From Progne subis subis (Eukaryota > Chordata > Aves > Passeriformes > Hirundinidae), in assembly GCA_022316685.1 (NCBI GenBank), contig JAKJHU010000014.1, positions 6,753,001-6,817,000 on the forward strand: a DNA stretch of 64,000 bases. Reading direction: 5' to 3'. The notes beneath the pieces were generated by a model, which did not search any database, was not told where the DNA came from, and saw nothing but the letters and a program-made list of their open reading frames with translations. Positions within the stretch are counted from its first letter, which is position 1; every line of letters starts with the position of its first letter. Made by a program: the position numbers and the translations under genes. Positions 33,446 through 45,035 of the stretch are shown here, piece after piece.

Positions 33446-34224
33446 TGTCTTAGTTTGGAAGGACAGGTGTCTGCCAGGGAAATGCCAGATCTTCCCTTGG
33501 AACGGAGAATGTAAACCTCCTCCCTCTGAATTATTATAATTTCGAAATAAAGGGCCTTTCAGGCAAAGATATGGGAACAGGAATAACAGCTCTTTACTAG
33601 GAATATTGAAGATAAAAATGCAGAAGTACAAAAAAGCAAACATGCAAAAAAAGAAAAACTGGCAGAGTTCGGAACACGGCCTGACACGCTGTTGGTCAGG
33701 GTGGTGGGGGCAGTCCAATCAAATCCTCCTGCAGTGACAGATGTGGTTCCTGTTGGAGCAGAAATTATCCTGTAGAAGGGTCCAGTGGTGCTGAGATGGG
33801 TTCCGGTGTTCCTCTGGCAATCCAGTGCACACAGGCTGTGCTGCTGTCTCTGAATCCCAGGTTTTATCCAGGTAGGAATGCTGGGCTCCTCCCCTGGGTG
33901 GAGCATCTCCCACTGGGATGATGTAATTGTATCAGTGAGCCTCGACGGCCCATGAACAGCAGATATCCCCTGCAGGGAGGATGGGTGTGGAAGAGATAAA
34001 GAACACTGCCACACCTGGTTTAACAGCTGGGCCATGAACAGAAGACACCAGCCCCCTCCCCCTGGAGTTATGAGATAAAGATAAACACCTCTTCCACCAG
34101 GTTTCAACAGATGGGAATAGGATGCATGCTTTGGTTTGGCAGTAACTGACTCTTAGATTCCAGGGGCTAAGGAACAATGCTCTCCTTGCAGAAGAAGAAT
34201 AATTTTGCATTGCAACCCAAGACA
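33446..34224 (-). mobile_element. Solo LTR with 5-bp target-site duplication (LTR-F)
   Basis: The 779-bp element begins TGTCTT and ends AAGACA and is bordered on both sides by CCTTC, a perfect 5-bp target-site duplication. This is direct evidence of retroviral-type integration followed by loss of the internal region. Minus orientation is inferred. On that strand GGATAAAACC (plus 33861-33870) is a TATA-like box preceded by a GGGGAGGAGCC GC-box, and AGTAAA (plus 33593-33598) is a possible variant polyadenylation signal. A 5-bp duplication is the length usual for ERVL-class elements. It resembles an LTR common in songbirds, from memory; the family name needs a library match. The open frames across it (for example 33559-34107 minus) are not retroviral proteins. 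Confidence 0.85.
33861..33870 (-). promoter_or_regulatory. LTR-F TATA-like box (minus strand)
   Basis: Read on the minus strand it is TGGATAAAAC, with a GC-rich GGGGAGGAGCC box about 25 bp upstream. The position within the LTR is plausible for a U3/R border. Function is inferred. Confidence 0.4.
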
Positions 34225-34229
34225 CCTTC
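34225..34229. repeat. Right target-site duplication of LTR-F
   Basis: CCTTC immediately after the AAGACA end, the partner of 33441-33445. Confidence 0.75.
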
Positions 34230-35271
34230 CTGCACCATCACCAGGCTCCTTCACACACCTCCTCACCTGGCTGGAAAGTTCTGCAGCATAGACAGAAAAT
34301 GCTTTCAACAGCGGGGGTTTTTTTCACTTTCTTTGTGCTGCATTGAGGAAAACTCCCACTGCTGCCAGGGGGTGAGGATGGATGGAGGCAGGAGGCTGTG
34401 GCAGAGTTCACCCTTGATGGAGACAGATGGAGGATTTGCTGTCTTACAATAAAGAGAGCTGAAATACCTGAATAAACACAATGAAAAGTCAGAGTGGAAA
34501 CTAAAACAGTACTGAAGCTTTCTTTAGAAATGGGAATAAACCCTCATTTTGCAACAAAACCGAGTGGACAGAGAGTCAAAGACTCAAGCATTTCCTGGAG
34601 AGTCAAAGACTTTTTCATAAGAGGTGGCTCTTCCACAGTCTTATTTTCTGCATCCTTAAAGTAGAAAATATGTCATTGAAAGAAAGGCAATGCCACTTAA
34701 TTAAGAAGAAAATAAGTAAATAAAATAAATCCTTATTGGCCAGGCAATAAGTAAAAAATATGTAAAGTACATTGAAATCACTGAATGAGGTTGTGAAGGA
34801 ACATTTGTGCACTGCCAAAAGTGTTCATTTCTACTTAATCTGCTTTTGAAATGTCCCAGAGTGGCAGTAAAAAAAAGAAATTTTTTGAGCTTTTAAATTT
34901 CCATATAGTTTATAAATTTTACCAAAATCTCCATGGACTCTTTATTCATTGCTTGCTGTTTTGTTTGACTGTATCTCTTAAGAAATAGAGTTAATAACTA
35001 AATAGAAAATGGTTTTGTTGAGATTACCATTGAGGGAATGAATATCAAAATGGGGGTAATAAAGTGAGTGCTTTTCTTCTCTGCTTATCAGTATTAGAAG
35101 CTGTTTCAGGGTTCTCCCAAAAATCTTTTCCCATATAATCCATAGATGGATAATGAGGTTTATTTTCCAATTGTTTAAGAGGGAAGATAGAATCTTCCAC
35201 TTGCAAATTTCCATATAAACCTATTTTTACATTTTGATTTTTTTTTTTTCTCTCCCTTCATGAGCTGCTAG
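34230..35271. other. Unique AT-rich sequence
   Basis: No gene is recognised. A 14-bp direct repeat GAGAGTCAAAGACT occurs at 34571-34584 and 34598-34611. Confidence 0.5.
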
Positions 35272-35419
35272 AGAATGAAAACGGCCTGGAAAATATCTGT
35301 GTTCCTTCTGACACTGTTGCTATCAGAAATCCTTCACCAATTCCTGCTTCTCATCCTGTTTGTCACTGCCCTTGGTGACCAGAGAACAAAGATTTCCCAA
35401 AAGAAAAACAAAATCAATA
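35272..35419 (+). other. Exon-like segment with a signal-peptide-like open frame (not a confirmed gene)
   Basis: A T13 and C/T stretch followed by CTAG precedes position 35272, and ATA|GTAAGT ends the segment at 35419. An ATG at 35275, with A at -3, opens 48 codons. The peptide starts MKTAWK, is strongly hydrophobic at about residues 8-33 (Leu/Ile/Phe-rich, broken once by Glu and by His-Gln), then turns basic (KKNKIN). This is the layout of a first coding exon for a secreted or membrane protein. The family is not recognised. No downstream exon was identified and chance matches of this quality are possible, so it is listed as exon-like only. Confidence 0.25.
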
Positions 35420-36115
35420 GTAAGTTTATCTGATTCTCACTCTGATTCATTGCCTTCCCATCCTTCCTTCCAATCAGTGAAATTAATGGTTGAGAACCTG
35501 AACTAAAGGAAAACCAAACAAGTTTTGTCCTGGAAAAGCCACGAGGCAAATTGCTGGCAAAGGGCAGTAGAGGGGAGGGCACACAGAAAAATCTGGAGCA
35601 GTTGAGAACTTGGATTAAATCCAAGTGTCTGAAAGCAGATAAATGCAAGGCATTTCTCTCAAGGGGCATGGAAAAAAGGAGTAACAAGAAGAAATAAAAT
35701 ACAGGAGAGCAGAACGGAGGGCAGTAATGCAGAAAAGATTCCGAGAGAGACAGCAGGTAACAAATTAAACATAAGTGAAATGTGAGGCCATTAGGGGAAA
35801 ATGCCACAGCTATTTTGGAGTGCATTCCTCAGGAGCAGAGAAAAGGGATAATGCCCGTTCCCAAAGCCTGGCTGTGACTGGAACCAAGCTCTTGTGCTCA
35901 CTGGGGGTGAACCAGCAGGAATTACTGGAGGTGACCAGGCAAGAGGCACCTGCACAATCCCACTGCTGACAGGGGAAAATCCCCAGGGTTTTCCAGTGAT
36001 CTGTGATGGCCAGAAGGGAATTAAACGGATGCTGTGATGCCAGGGAGAGTTTGGAGAGGGAAGATTCATTTAGCACCTGGACAGGACTACGATAAAAGCC
36101 TTTTCTGTGGTGCTG
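35420..36115. other. Unique sequence, possibly old retroposon remains
   Basis: Positions about 35540-36060 are A/G-rich on the plus strand (minus-strand frame 35334-35825) and have the look of decayed retroelement sequence, for example TTTTGGAGTGCATTCC near 35815. I could not align it confidently to any family. It ends at the 63-bp LTR-F-like piece. Confidence 0.3.
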
Positions 36116-36178
36116 TGGCAGTAACCGACCCTTAGATTCCAGGGGCTAAGGAACAATGCTCTCCTTCCTGAAGAAGAG
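36116..36178 (-). mobile_element. 63-bp fragment related to LTR-F
   Basis: It matches 34137-34199 inside LTR-F with about five mismatches over 63 bp, including the shared core CTTAGATTCCAGGGGC and AAGGAACAATGCTCTCCTT. Both sides then diverge completely. It is interpreted as a truncated or rearranged second copy of the LTR's U3 start. Confidence 0.65.
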
Positions 36179-37581
36179 CTATGTGCTCAAAAGAGTCCCC
36201 AGAAATTCAAGAAAGAGCTGAAGAACAGTTCAAATAGGTGAGATTTTCTGCACTGCCCCAAATTTTCTCTCCTCCTTTACAATTCGCAGCTGTTCTCAGA
36301 ACCCAGGGAAGACCTGAAATCAACTTTGTGTCAATCAGGAATCCAAAAGGAAGGTTTCATATTTTGGTGTGAATTCTGTCCTGTTTTGGGAGAGTTCAAG
36401 TCAGGGAAGTGGAAGATAATTTTAGGGCTTTTGAAAAGTCCTCGGAGTGCATCAGAGGTGATTCAGTCTGTCAGACAGCTCCAAAAATCCTGCACTATTT
36501 ATGGCACTTCAGATGATTTTCTATTAATATTTTCACCCCAAATACTTTAAAAACATTTCATAACTAGTTAATGGATGCCAGCAACATTAATTGATTCAGA
36601 GAGCAATTAGTGCAGGTTAATAAGTAACATAAAGTCCCTGACTTAAATCATTCTTTTAAAAGTTGACTTATTTGCTGTTTTATTCTGTAACAATTGTGCT
36701 AGAAACTTTCTTGCTGTCCTCGGGAACTCAGAAAAAGGAACCTCAAATCCACTAAAATGTCTTAATTTAAAATCAATCTGATGTCCAAACTCTTCTTACA
36801 TTCCCTGCCTTAACTTCCCATGGTTTTTTCGAGATCAGCCTCTTTTCCTTTATTTCTCCTCTCATCACCATCATTCCAAAAATTCAAGGTGCAAGAGCTG
36901 GAGGGAAAAAATCTAAGGGAAATAAAATCTTCCTATCAGTGAGAGGTGACGGGTCTTAAATATCCCAGTCATATTGGAAGTCATCTTCAAGGCAAGCTAC
37001 AATAATTCTGTTAATTAAGACTTGTAATTTTTAAAGACATTCCACTGATAGGATCAGGTAGGGACTCCACTTGGCTCAGATATCTCAATATATTCCTGGC
37101 TTCAGGTTTATAATTATGCTGGAAAATGCAATAACAACCTGGTGCGTGATAGATTATGCTGTTCTGTGTTAGAAATTCAATATTCTTCAATAGCACTCAT
37201 TTTTTTACAGCCCTTTGCAAGGGAAGAGGGTGATGAAACCAACAATCTCCTGCTTTTCTCAGCCTTCTTAATTCTTAATGCTGGAGGCAAAATAGTTTTA
37301 AAATTACCTTGTAGATGCTTTCTAAAATCCTCTCTCACATTTGTTTTCCACTCGAATCATACTTTTATTACTGTGAAATAGATAAATACATTCACATTAT
37401 GCATATAACTCCCCGATTTCCTTTGAAGTATTTCTTACAGGCAAAAAAGCTTTGATAGGGGATGTCTAAATGTTTACAGATTTTCACCAGAGCTACTCTG
37501 GGCTGTTATTGTATTATTGTCTCATACTGCTGGGTTTATTTGGGTTTTTTTTGGTTTGGTTTGTTTAATAAATATTCATTC
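36179..37581. other. Unique AT-rich sequence
   Basis: No gene is recognised. A T/G-rich tract at 37537-37566 immediately precedes a CR1 fragment. Confidence 0.5.
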
Positions 37582-37696
37582 ACAGGATCACAGAATGGTT
37601 TGGTTTTGAAGGGACTTTAAAGTCCATCCCATTCCACCCCTGCCGTGGGCAGGGACACATTCCACTGGACCAGGTTACCCCAAGCCCTGTCCAATT
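37582..37696 (-). mobile_element. CR1 LINE 3'-end fragment, minus strand
   Basis: GGATCACAGAATGGTTTGG, TTTTGAAGGGACTTTAAAG, TCCATCCCATTCCACCCCTG, GGCAGGGACAC and GACCAGGTTACCCCAAG are the reverse complement of the CR1 3' end. It is about 115 bp long and 5'-truncated. Confidence 0.9.
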
Positions 37697-37937
37697 CTTG
37701 GGGATTTATTTTGGGATGTGAGACAACACTTTTTACCAGAGCAGTTAATTAGTTTATTCTTCAGCCTGAAGAGCGGCGATATAATAAATCATTAAAGCAG
37801 ATTCTGTGCATCTGTGACTTGGTGCACACGGGAGAGGGAAGAAATCTCCTAAAAATCCTTGCTGTTCTTCTGGCCAGTGCCTAATTTCACTGTTCATCCA
37901 CTTGCCCTTGGAGACCCAGTCCATAATTTCCTTGAAT
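37697..37937. other. Unique spacer between two opposed CR1 pieces
   Basis: About 240 bp without a recognised feature, between a minus-strand and a plus-strand CR1 end. Confidence 0.5.
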
Positions 37938-38072
37938 TATTCAGTGTCCAAGGCCAGGCTGGATGTGGCTTGGAGCAGCCTGGGACAGTGGAAGGTGTCC
38001 CCAAGGTGGCACTGGATGGGCTTTAATGTCCTTTCCAACCCAAACCCTCCCGGGATTCTCTGAATTATTTTC
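37938..38072 (+). mobile_element. CR1 LINE 3'-end fragment, plus strand
   Basis: CAAGGCCAGGCTGGATGTGG, TTGGAGCAGCCTGGGACAG, TGGAAGGTGTCCC, GGCACTGGATGGGCTTTAA and CCTTTCCAACCCAAACC in CR1 order. About 135 bp long, with the end eroded (CTCCCGGGATTCTCTGA). Confidence 0.9.
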
Positions 38073-39831
38073 TAGGAGCTGTTCCTCCTCTGGAATTCCT
38101 GCCCTCTCCACGCGTGGAAGTGGAGAGGTTTTACCTCCTGTTACCCCAGAAATGCACAACAGAGCTGCTGTGAGAGCAAGGAAGAGCCAGGCAGGGGAGT
38201 TTGGATCTGCAGCATCTCCTGCAAAAGGGGGAAGAGTTCTGCCCAACCCAAACTCCAGATTTCTGCCACGACCACAAGCTTCAGGCAGACTTGATTACCT
38301 CCCCACTGCTCTGTGGGAGGCTTTGCACTGTATTTTATTATCTTTTCCTCCGGGGTTTCCATTGGGTTTGGTGGAGATTAAATCAGCTCCTTGCTGTTTC
38401 CCTTTGTGCGTTGAGTCAGGATCAGGCTGGGCTTGGTTACACCCCACTGGCTCCATGCACACCCTTCACTTGACATCTTCTTCATAATGGAGCTCCTCTT
38501 AGACACTCAATTTTCAATCAAAATAAATAATAACCCCTCAGCTGTCCCTTTCGGAAGGAATTTCTCATTAATATTTGTTCTTGTGCAGGGGATGTTTGCT
38601 CCATAAAGACAGCTGACATTTAAAATTCAATCAATTATAATCTCACTTCAGATTTCGCTCTGACGGAACCAAGCACGAGCAGTGTGGAATGGTTAAATTA
38701 TAGAACAATTAGGAATAATAGCTGCTTTAGGTCATGATATTGTTAAATAAAATTAAGCTTTGAATTAATTGTTTCAGATGTTTCAAACCGACAACTGTTT
38801 CAAGTCAGACTTCAACAGGTTTTCAGCTCAAATTTTACCCATTAAGAATAGGGGTTTTTTCACATATGAAGAACAGTTGGTTTTATTTGAACATTTTATC
38901 TGTAATTCACAGGATTCTTTTGCACTTTTTTAAGAAAAAAAATAATTCTGACTGAAGTAAGAAAGACCCAGCACAATGTCAAATGCATAATAGTAAAATT
39001 ATGTGACATGAAGTGAGAATCACTTAAATTAAGAAATAAACTAAATTATTATAATGCAATTGCATTAGAAAATTAATTTAAAAACAAAGCATCAGTGCCT
39101 GATTGTTAAATTTTGAAAATGGACCTGCATTTGTGAATAACAGGGAACTGCTCCAGGTTATTTTGTGTACCTGAGCCAGGATCCTCTGGGACAAAAAGCT
39201 CTGTGAGAAACTGGGATTTCTTTCCTTTTTTTTTTTTCCCCCCCATATCCAGGACACACAAAGCAATCTGCGTGTTTCATCAAATGCTGCATCTTTAAAA
39301 AATAGTATTTGTACAGTGAAACCATCCTGACTGTTTTCCCAGCCATCTCTTGGGAGCAAAGAAACAAGAGAAGGAGATAAGAACATTAAATTGAATGAGT
39401 CCCTGTAGTTAAAGGTTTTGTAAACTCCCTTTCTTTACAGGTTGTTACGAGCTCCAGAGAGTGTTACCACCTAGGTCAAGGCAAGACAGCTTTTACTGGA
39501 AATCATTTGTTTTTCTGTCTACAAAAATGTTTATTCCTTCCCCCAAAATCTTCTCATTTCTTGCCCAAACACCAACAAACTTTTCAGCTTGTTGATTTCT
39601 TTTTAAATTCTTTTTTGATTGCCAATTAAATGTAATTTTTATTGTTTCCCCCCTCTCCCTGGCAAAGCTCACTTTTACCAGTTCTCCAGAAGAGTTAAGT
39701 TTATTTTTTGTTTTCCTCCTTTTTTTTAGTACTTTATCTTCTATGCTTCTTTTAGAGCTGATAAACCTGAAGTGGGGTAGAACAAACAAGCTCAGTTGCA
39801 ATTTGAACTCAGAGTATTTATCATGATTAAC
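38073..39831. other. Unique sequence with a conserved-element-like block
   Basis: No gene is recognised. Positions 38500-38830 are very AT-rich with repeated ATTA/TAAT cores, in the style of a conserved non-coding element. T12CCCCCC lies at about 39228-39244. Confidence 0.4.
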
Positions 39832-40058
39832 CAAGAGAAGGAGAAGGAGAAGAAGAAAAGAAGAAGAAGAAGGAGAAGGAGAATAATAATAAGAAGATGA
39901 CGATGAAAAAAGAAGAAATAGAAGAAGAAGGAGAAGAAGATGAAGAAGAAGAAGAAGATGATGAAGAAGAGCAAGAACAAGAAGTAATAAAATGTAATAG
40001 AAGTAACAACAGCAACAACAGTAATAATAATAACAGTAATAATAACAACAATAATTAT
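39832..40058 (+). repeat. Compound trinucleotide repeat (GAA/GGA/GAT then AAC/AGC/AAT)
   Basis: Purine-rich GAA, GGA and GAT triplets to about 39990, then AAC, AGC, AGT and AAT triplets. Triplet periodicity is kept almost throughout. The long Leu/Ser/Phe-rich minus-strand frames (39493-40170 and others) are artefacts of this. Confidence 0.9.
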
Positions 40059-43000
40059 TTAATTTAGCAGCCCTTTGCCTTACATTGTAGGGACATTTCC
40101 ACAGCATTGAATATAATCCCAGTGAAGTCCTGCTGGAGCTCTTGGAATGTGTCACAATAACACTGGGCAAATGTCTGTGTCATTAAAGTGTTTTACAATC
40201 AATAGATTTACGATTTCAGCAGTCAGTCTCACCAATCTAAAACCTTGAGCATCAGCCTCTCTGGGAGATGCTGAAGGCCTTTTAAAGCCTCTCCCTGTGA
40301 CCTTGGAAGAGCAATCCTGTGCTTCTGCACCTCCAGAATTCCTTGGGTGGAATTCCAGGTGGCACATGCAGGAAAACTCTTCAGGAGGCAAACCACATGC
40401 TGAGGGGAAGGGGAGGGGGTGAGAACAACGTTTGCAGAATTACACCGAGGGAGAACAAGCAGCTCATCGGGGTGAGAGGCAGGATTTGGGTTTAAGCCGA
40501 ACCGCAGCCCAGGAGGAGCCGTGGTGCTCCAGGAGGTTGTGTCTCCTCTCCAGGGAGGTCATCCCTCATTCCTTTAATGTTCTTTTGCAGCCCTGCCCGA
40601 GGAGAACGGGCAACCACATCCAGCTGCAGTGGGATGCAGCGCCTGGAAAAGCTGCCCCAAGTTGCTGGGGCTCCCTGCTCCCTCCCCATCTGTGTGTAAC
40701 TCATGGAGAAATCTCTGGGAGCGACGCTGTGATTGAGTTGGAGAGATTGAAGGTGAAGGAATCGTTTACAAGGGAAAGAGGTATTAAAAAAAAAAAAAAA
40801 AGAGTAAAATGGCCATAGGGTTACTGTTCTCCAGCTTTTTGTCTTCCCTCCTGAAACAACTTGAGTGGCTGATGTTTCATGCCTGTTTTTCCCAGATCTG
40901 AGGCTCCTATTAATAAATACAAATTTCCATCTGCCTCTGAATAGATCTGGAGCATTTCCTCTTAGACATTCGCTAAGTAAGAGACTCTCACCATTTTTAG
41001 GACAAGGGAAAGGCTTGTCTTCCCTGTAATAAATCATATGCAGGCTCCAGGCAGACACTAAAATATGTGCAAGGCATTGGACGTGTCTTGTCCAATTTGT
41101 GTTAAAATTTAGAGACAAAAGCTACCTGGGCAGAGTCTGCACTGGGCCAGGCTTTAGATGGACTTTTTAAAGCCTTGCTGGAAGCAGGATTTAACAGAGC
41201 ACAGATTTCACATGAAGTATTGATCTCACATCTTTGTAACTTGGAGTTTTACTATCTTTAATCAACCTAAAGCCCATGTAGTTATTTTTCTCCTCTGATT
41301 TGACAAGCGGGCTAACATTAAGGAAGGAGCGTTATTAATACTGTGAGATGAGCCGAGCGTTCTGCATGCCATCGGAGGGAAAGGTGGCCAGGAAAAAATG
41401 AAAAGGTGAAATTATGGGAACTGCAAGTACAGTTTATGGTCATGGCTTCAGCAAAGAAAATCCAGGGAGCAGCCGAAATTGTTCATGGCGTGTATTATCC
41501 AGGAACAAATCTCAGGCACTCAGCTGTTGCCACTTGCACAAAATAGGTGATAAAGTGAAATATGAAGAGCCACAGAGCCATCAGCCTCCTGTCCAAAGCC
41601 CAGAACGTGGCTTTCACCAAAGTAAATGGCCCAGTATATTAATGGGGTTTAGTCAGCCAAAGGAGCCAGTGGACTTTCAGTCAGGCTCTCCAGTCACTTT
41701 TATGTGAGGAGTGAAATAGTGTTTTCAAAAGTTTGAAAGAGACATATCTTGGCAATCCCTGGAAATGGCTTCTCTGCTAAGCTGGGCTGTGATTTATATG
41801 AATTAGTATCAGTCTGGCTCGGCTGTGAAATTAAATACTTCTAGTCCCAATATGTTCAGGTAACTTTTATTCTTAATTTTCTTTTGATAGGTGTAGTGAG
41901 TACATTTAAAAGTGGAACAGTCATTCGAATTTTTCACAGAAAATACAACTATGGATTTTTCTCTCCCTCAGTCCTTGGTGCTTTTTTTTTTTCCCCCCTT
42001 TTTATGTAATAGAAGCTGACTTCTTCCTCTCTCCATCAAACCTGCTGTATGCCTGCCTCCCTGAGGAACTGCTCTTCCACTCGTGATTCCTGTAGAAGGA
42101 AAAAGATTCTTGTAAAAGGAAAAAATTCAACTGAAACATAATTAAGAACATCTTCCAGTCAGTTTATCATCTGGATGTGGGAGGGTTTGAGGTTTTTCGT
42201 TCTTTTTGTTTGTTTGTTATTGCATTTTTGTGGTTGATTTGAAGTGGGGGTTTAGGAGGGAATTCAATGAAGAAAGAACTGACACTATTAAGAAATAATG
42301 AATTCTCTCTGAGGATAAAATGGGGCATTTTTTAATAGCCTATTATTCATATACAAACCTAGAGCACTGTAGATGTCTCAGAGCAAGGAATGATAACTGA
42401 AATCGTGTCTCTGCGCCACATTGCAGAGACCCAGAGCTGTGGGGCAGGGTCTCTGTTCACCAGCAGGGTTTGATTCCGGAGCTGGAATGTTTTAAAAGTG
42501 AGAAGGATGAATTTAGTGTTGGTGGGGGATGTACCAGGGGGTTTTATCATTATCTCTCACTCTCACTGCCTCATCCACAACTTTTGTGACCGTAAGAGAA
42601 AGCAGCAGTAAAACCACATGGGTTTGGCACTGAGATAATCTGAGACAAAGCAATTAGAGAGCAGCAGCCCTCCAATACTTCACAGAACTATTGTTTTAAC
42701 ATCAACACTGTCAAACAAACGTCACACCAATGTCACATCGCTCCAGGTGATGAACTCTGACAACCTGAGATATCCCAATTTTCCAAACCTGGAGTGCGTA
42801 AAAAGCTTCTCAAGTCTTTGAAGGAATGATCCTTTTTTGTGGAAGAGCAGTCACTGAGTTCAGGTTGTATCTTTCATTTATATTTGATTGCAATTGTGGA
42901 TGCAGTGCAAGGGTTTTCCATGCAGGTTTGCCGGCAGTGTTTTCAGAGCCAGACATCATTGTGGATAGTCTGGAGTTTATTACTTTTTAAATTAAACTTT

Positions 43001-44962
43001 GTGTATGAATCAGGACAGCTGGGAAGAATAACCTTTAGCTAAATCTAACCAAAAGCTACACTTCAACCCTTCTGCTAATTTGGATGACAAAATACAGGGC
43101 ACAAAGGAAGTGCAAGAAGTCAGTGATTTGTCCTCTTGGCCCGTGGCAGGATCAGCTTTCCTGAGATATTTCTGAGGAATTTTTGTTGAATCTCTGTCCC
43201 TGAACATTTTACATTGGGATTTTACAGAGGACAGTCTCCTCCAGCGCCTCCCTTACAGTGCAACAAAGAGCAGCTGAGTGCTGCAGCCATCTCCTGGCTT
43301 CACAAACCTCCCATGGGTTCCAGAGCTGCACAAAACACCCAGAAATGTAGGTGGCATTGCAATATTCCCAATATAAAATTCAAAATATGTTGTCTATAAA
43401 TACTCTGGGTCACCAGGAGTATTTGCACTCGTTTTTGCAGTCCTGGGAGATCTGTGCAGTACATTAGTGAAAAAATGACTGATGGGTGTACTTTTCGTCC
43501 CTCTGAAATGCAACAGAAGCTTTTTATATGGTGAAGCCACCGATGCCAACGAGGTGCAGCGGATTGGAGGTCACCTCATGAATCACTGCTGGTCCTTCCT
43601 CCAAGGGTTTGGCAGCCTTGGAAGGTTTCCTCGCAGAAATTGTGCTTTTTTTGTGAGCTCTCAGTGCTGGGGAACATAAATAATCATGTGTCAGGCTCCC
43701 AGCGCCTCCCCCTCGGAACCCAGGGCTGTTTGGACACTGTGGAAGAGCACGATTTATAACGACCCGTCAGCTCTGGTTGGGCACACAGGTGTGTATTAAA
43801 CTCCCATTCCGTGTCTGCTCAATTTGCCAGCTTCGGGCTGGAGTGAAGACCCTGCGAGGAAGCACCTGGAAGAGCTGTCTGATAAATAGGATAATTTGTT
43901 ACCCAGCACAGAGAGGGGAAAGGGAGGTTTATGGTGCAGGCTTCTATCAATAAGTGCTTGGGTTTCAATCACAAGTGCATAGCTTTTTTATTCCTCCACA
44001 TAAAGTGATAATGAAGAATGATGACCTCATGTCTAGACCTAAGCTTTTAACTTTGTTGCAGCTCTGGGGGCTTTAATGTTTTTCAAAAAGCAATCAATCA
44101 AGTGCCAAAACCTGTCTGGCTAATTACCTTCTGAGACTTTCGAAGACTCTCCACTCTTTTCTCCGAGAAATGTAGTATTTATAAATTGCTTTGTGGAAGC
44201 ACAAACCAGGTTATGGCCTCTTGCTCCTCTCCACCTTGTTTTCTTCTGCTCTGTGCTTAATGGAAGTGCTAATGTTGTGAATCTCAGCTCCTGACAGTGT
44301 TTCTGTCTGAGATCACCATCCCTGTTTCCTCCTGGGAAAAAAAAAAAAAGCCCAACCCATATTTATCTCATGAGATGAGAATATCTCAGTTTGTGAGTAT
44401 TTGTGGGAGGGAACCTAAGAAATGCACCTGATGAACACCCAGCCACCCAAAGGTTTGGTGTCACCCAGCCCCAGTGAAATGCACAGCAAAAAGGGGTTAT
44501 TTTGACTAAATTTGAAATCCCTTTTCACTCTTAATTAACCCAGAGGTATTTCAAATAGAACACTATATAATCAAGGTTAAACAAAGGAGAGGAAAAAAGG
44601 GGAAAAAAAAAAAAAAAAAGCAGAAATGGAAGTCTAGAGGTTCAGTTTCCTGTTTCAAGCAGGGCAAACCTCAGTCCTACAGTGGGGACACCAAGGCTGT
44701 CTTTGCCAATCCATTCCCTGATCACTGCCCCCGTGAAGAGATTTTTCCTTCTGTCTCTCTCTACCTGCTCCGTATCTCTCTGCACCCGGGCAGCACAGCC
44801 CAGCAGTGCAAAGTTCTCAGTAAAAAGTGAGCTAAAGGTGCAGGGTTTGGTCCAGGCACTTGAATTGTTGTTTTTTGTTTGTTTGTTTTTTTTTTTCCCA
44901 TTCTTTCTCTGATATTTTTAAACACTTTTACATCAGAGAAAAAATATTTGCAATGTCCCAAC
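40059..44962. other. Unique sequence, 4.9 kb
   Basis: No gene or interspersed repeat is recognised. It includes A17 at about 40785-40801, A runs at about 44338 and 44608, and a T/G tract at 44869-44898. A minus-strand frame of 208 codons (40492-41118) crosses the A17 run as poly-Phe and has no recognisable domain. The area 40430-40740 is relatively GC-rich but no exon is supported. Confidence 0.45.
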
Positions 44963-45035
44963 TCCAGATGGCAAAGAGGTTGGAAATAAATAATCTTTAA
45001 AGTCCCTTTTAACCCAAGCCATTTTGTGAAATGTT
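44963..45035 (+). mobile_element. Degraded CR1 LINE 3'-end fragment
   Basis: AGGTTGGAAATAAATAATC, TTTAAAGTCCCTTTTAACCC and AAGCCATTTTGTGAAATG follow the CR1 terminus with AT-biased substitutions. About 70 bp. Confidence 0.65.

Noticed and set aside
39493..40170. 225-codon minus-strand frame rich in Leu, Ser, Tyr and Phe
   Set aside because: Its body is the trinucleotide patchwork. No domain lies outside the low-complexity part.
40492..41118. 208-codon minus-strand frame
   Set aside because: It is interrupted by poly-Phe from an A17 run, has no recognisable motif, and the opposite strand is also partly open.
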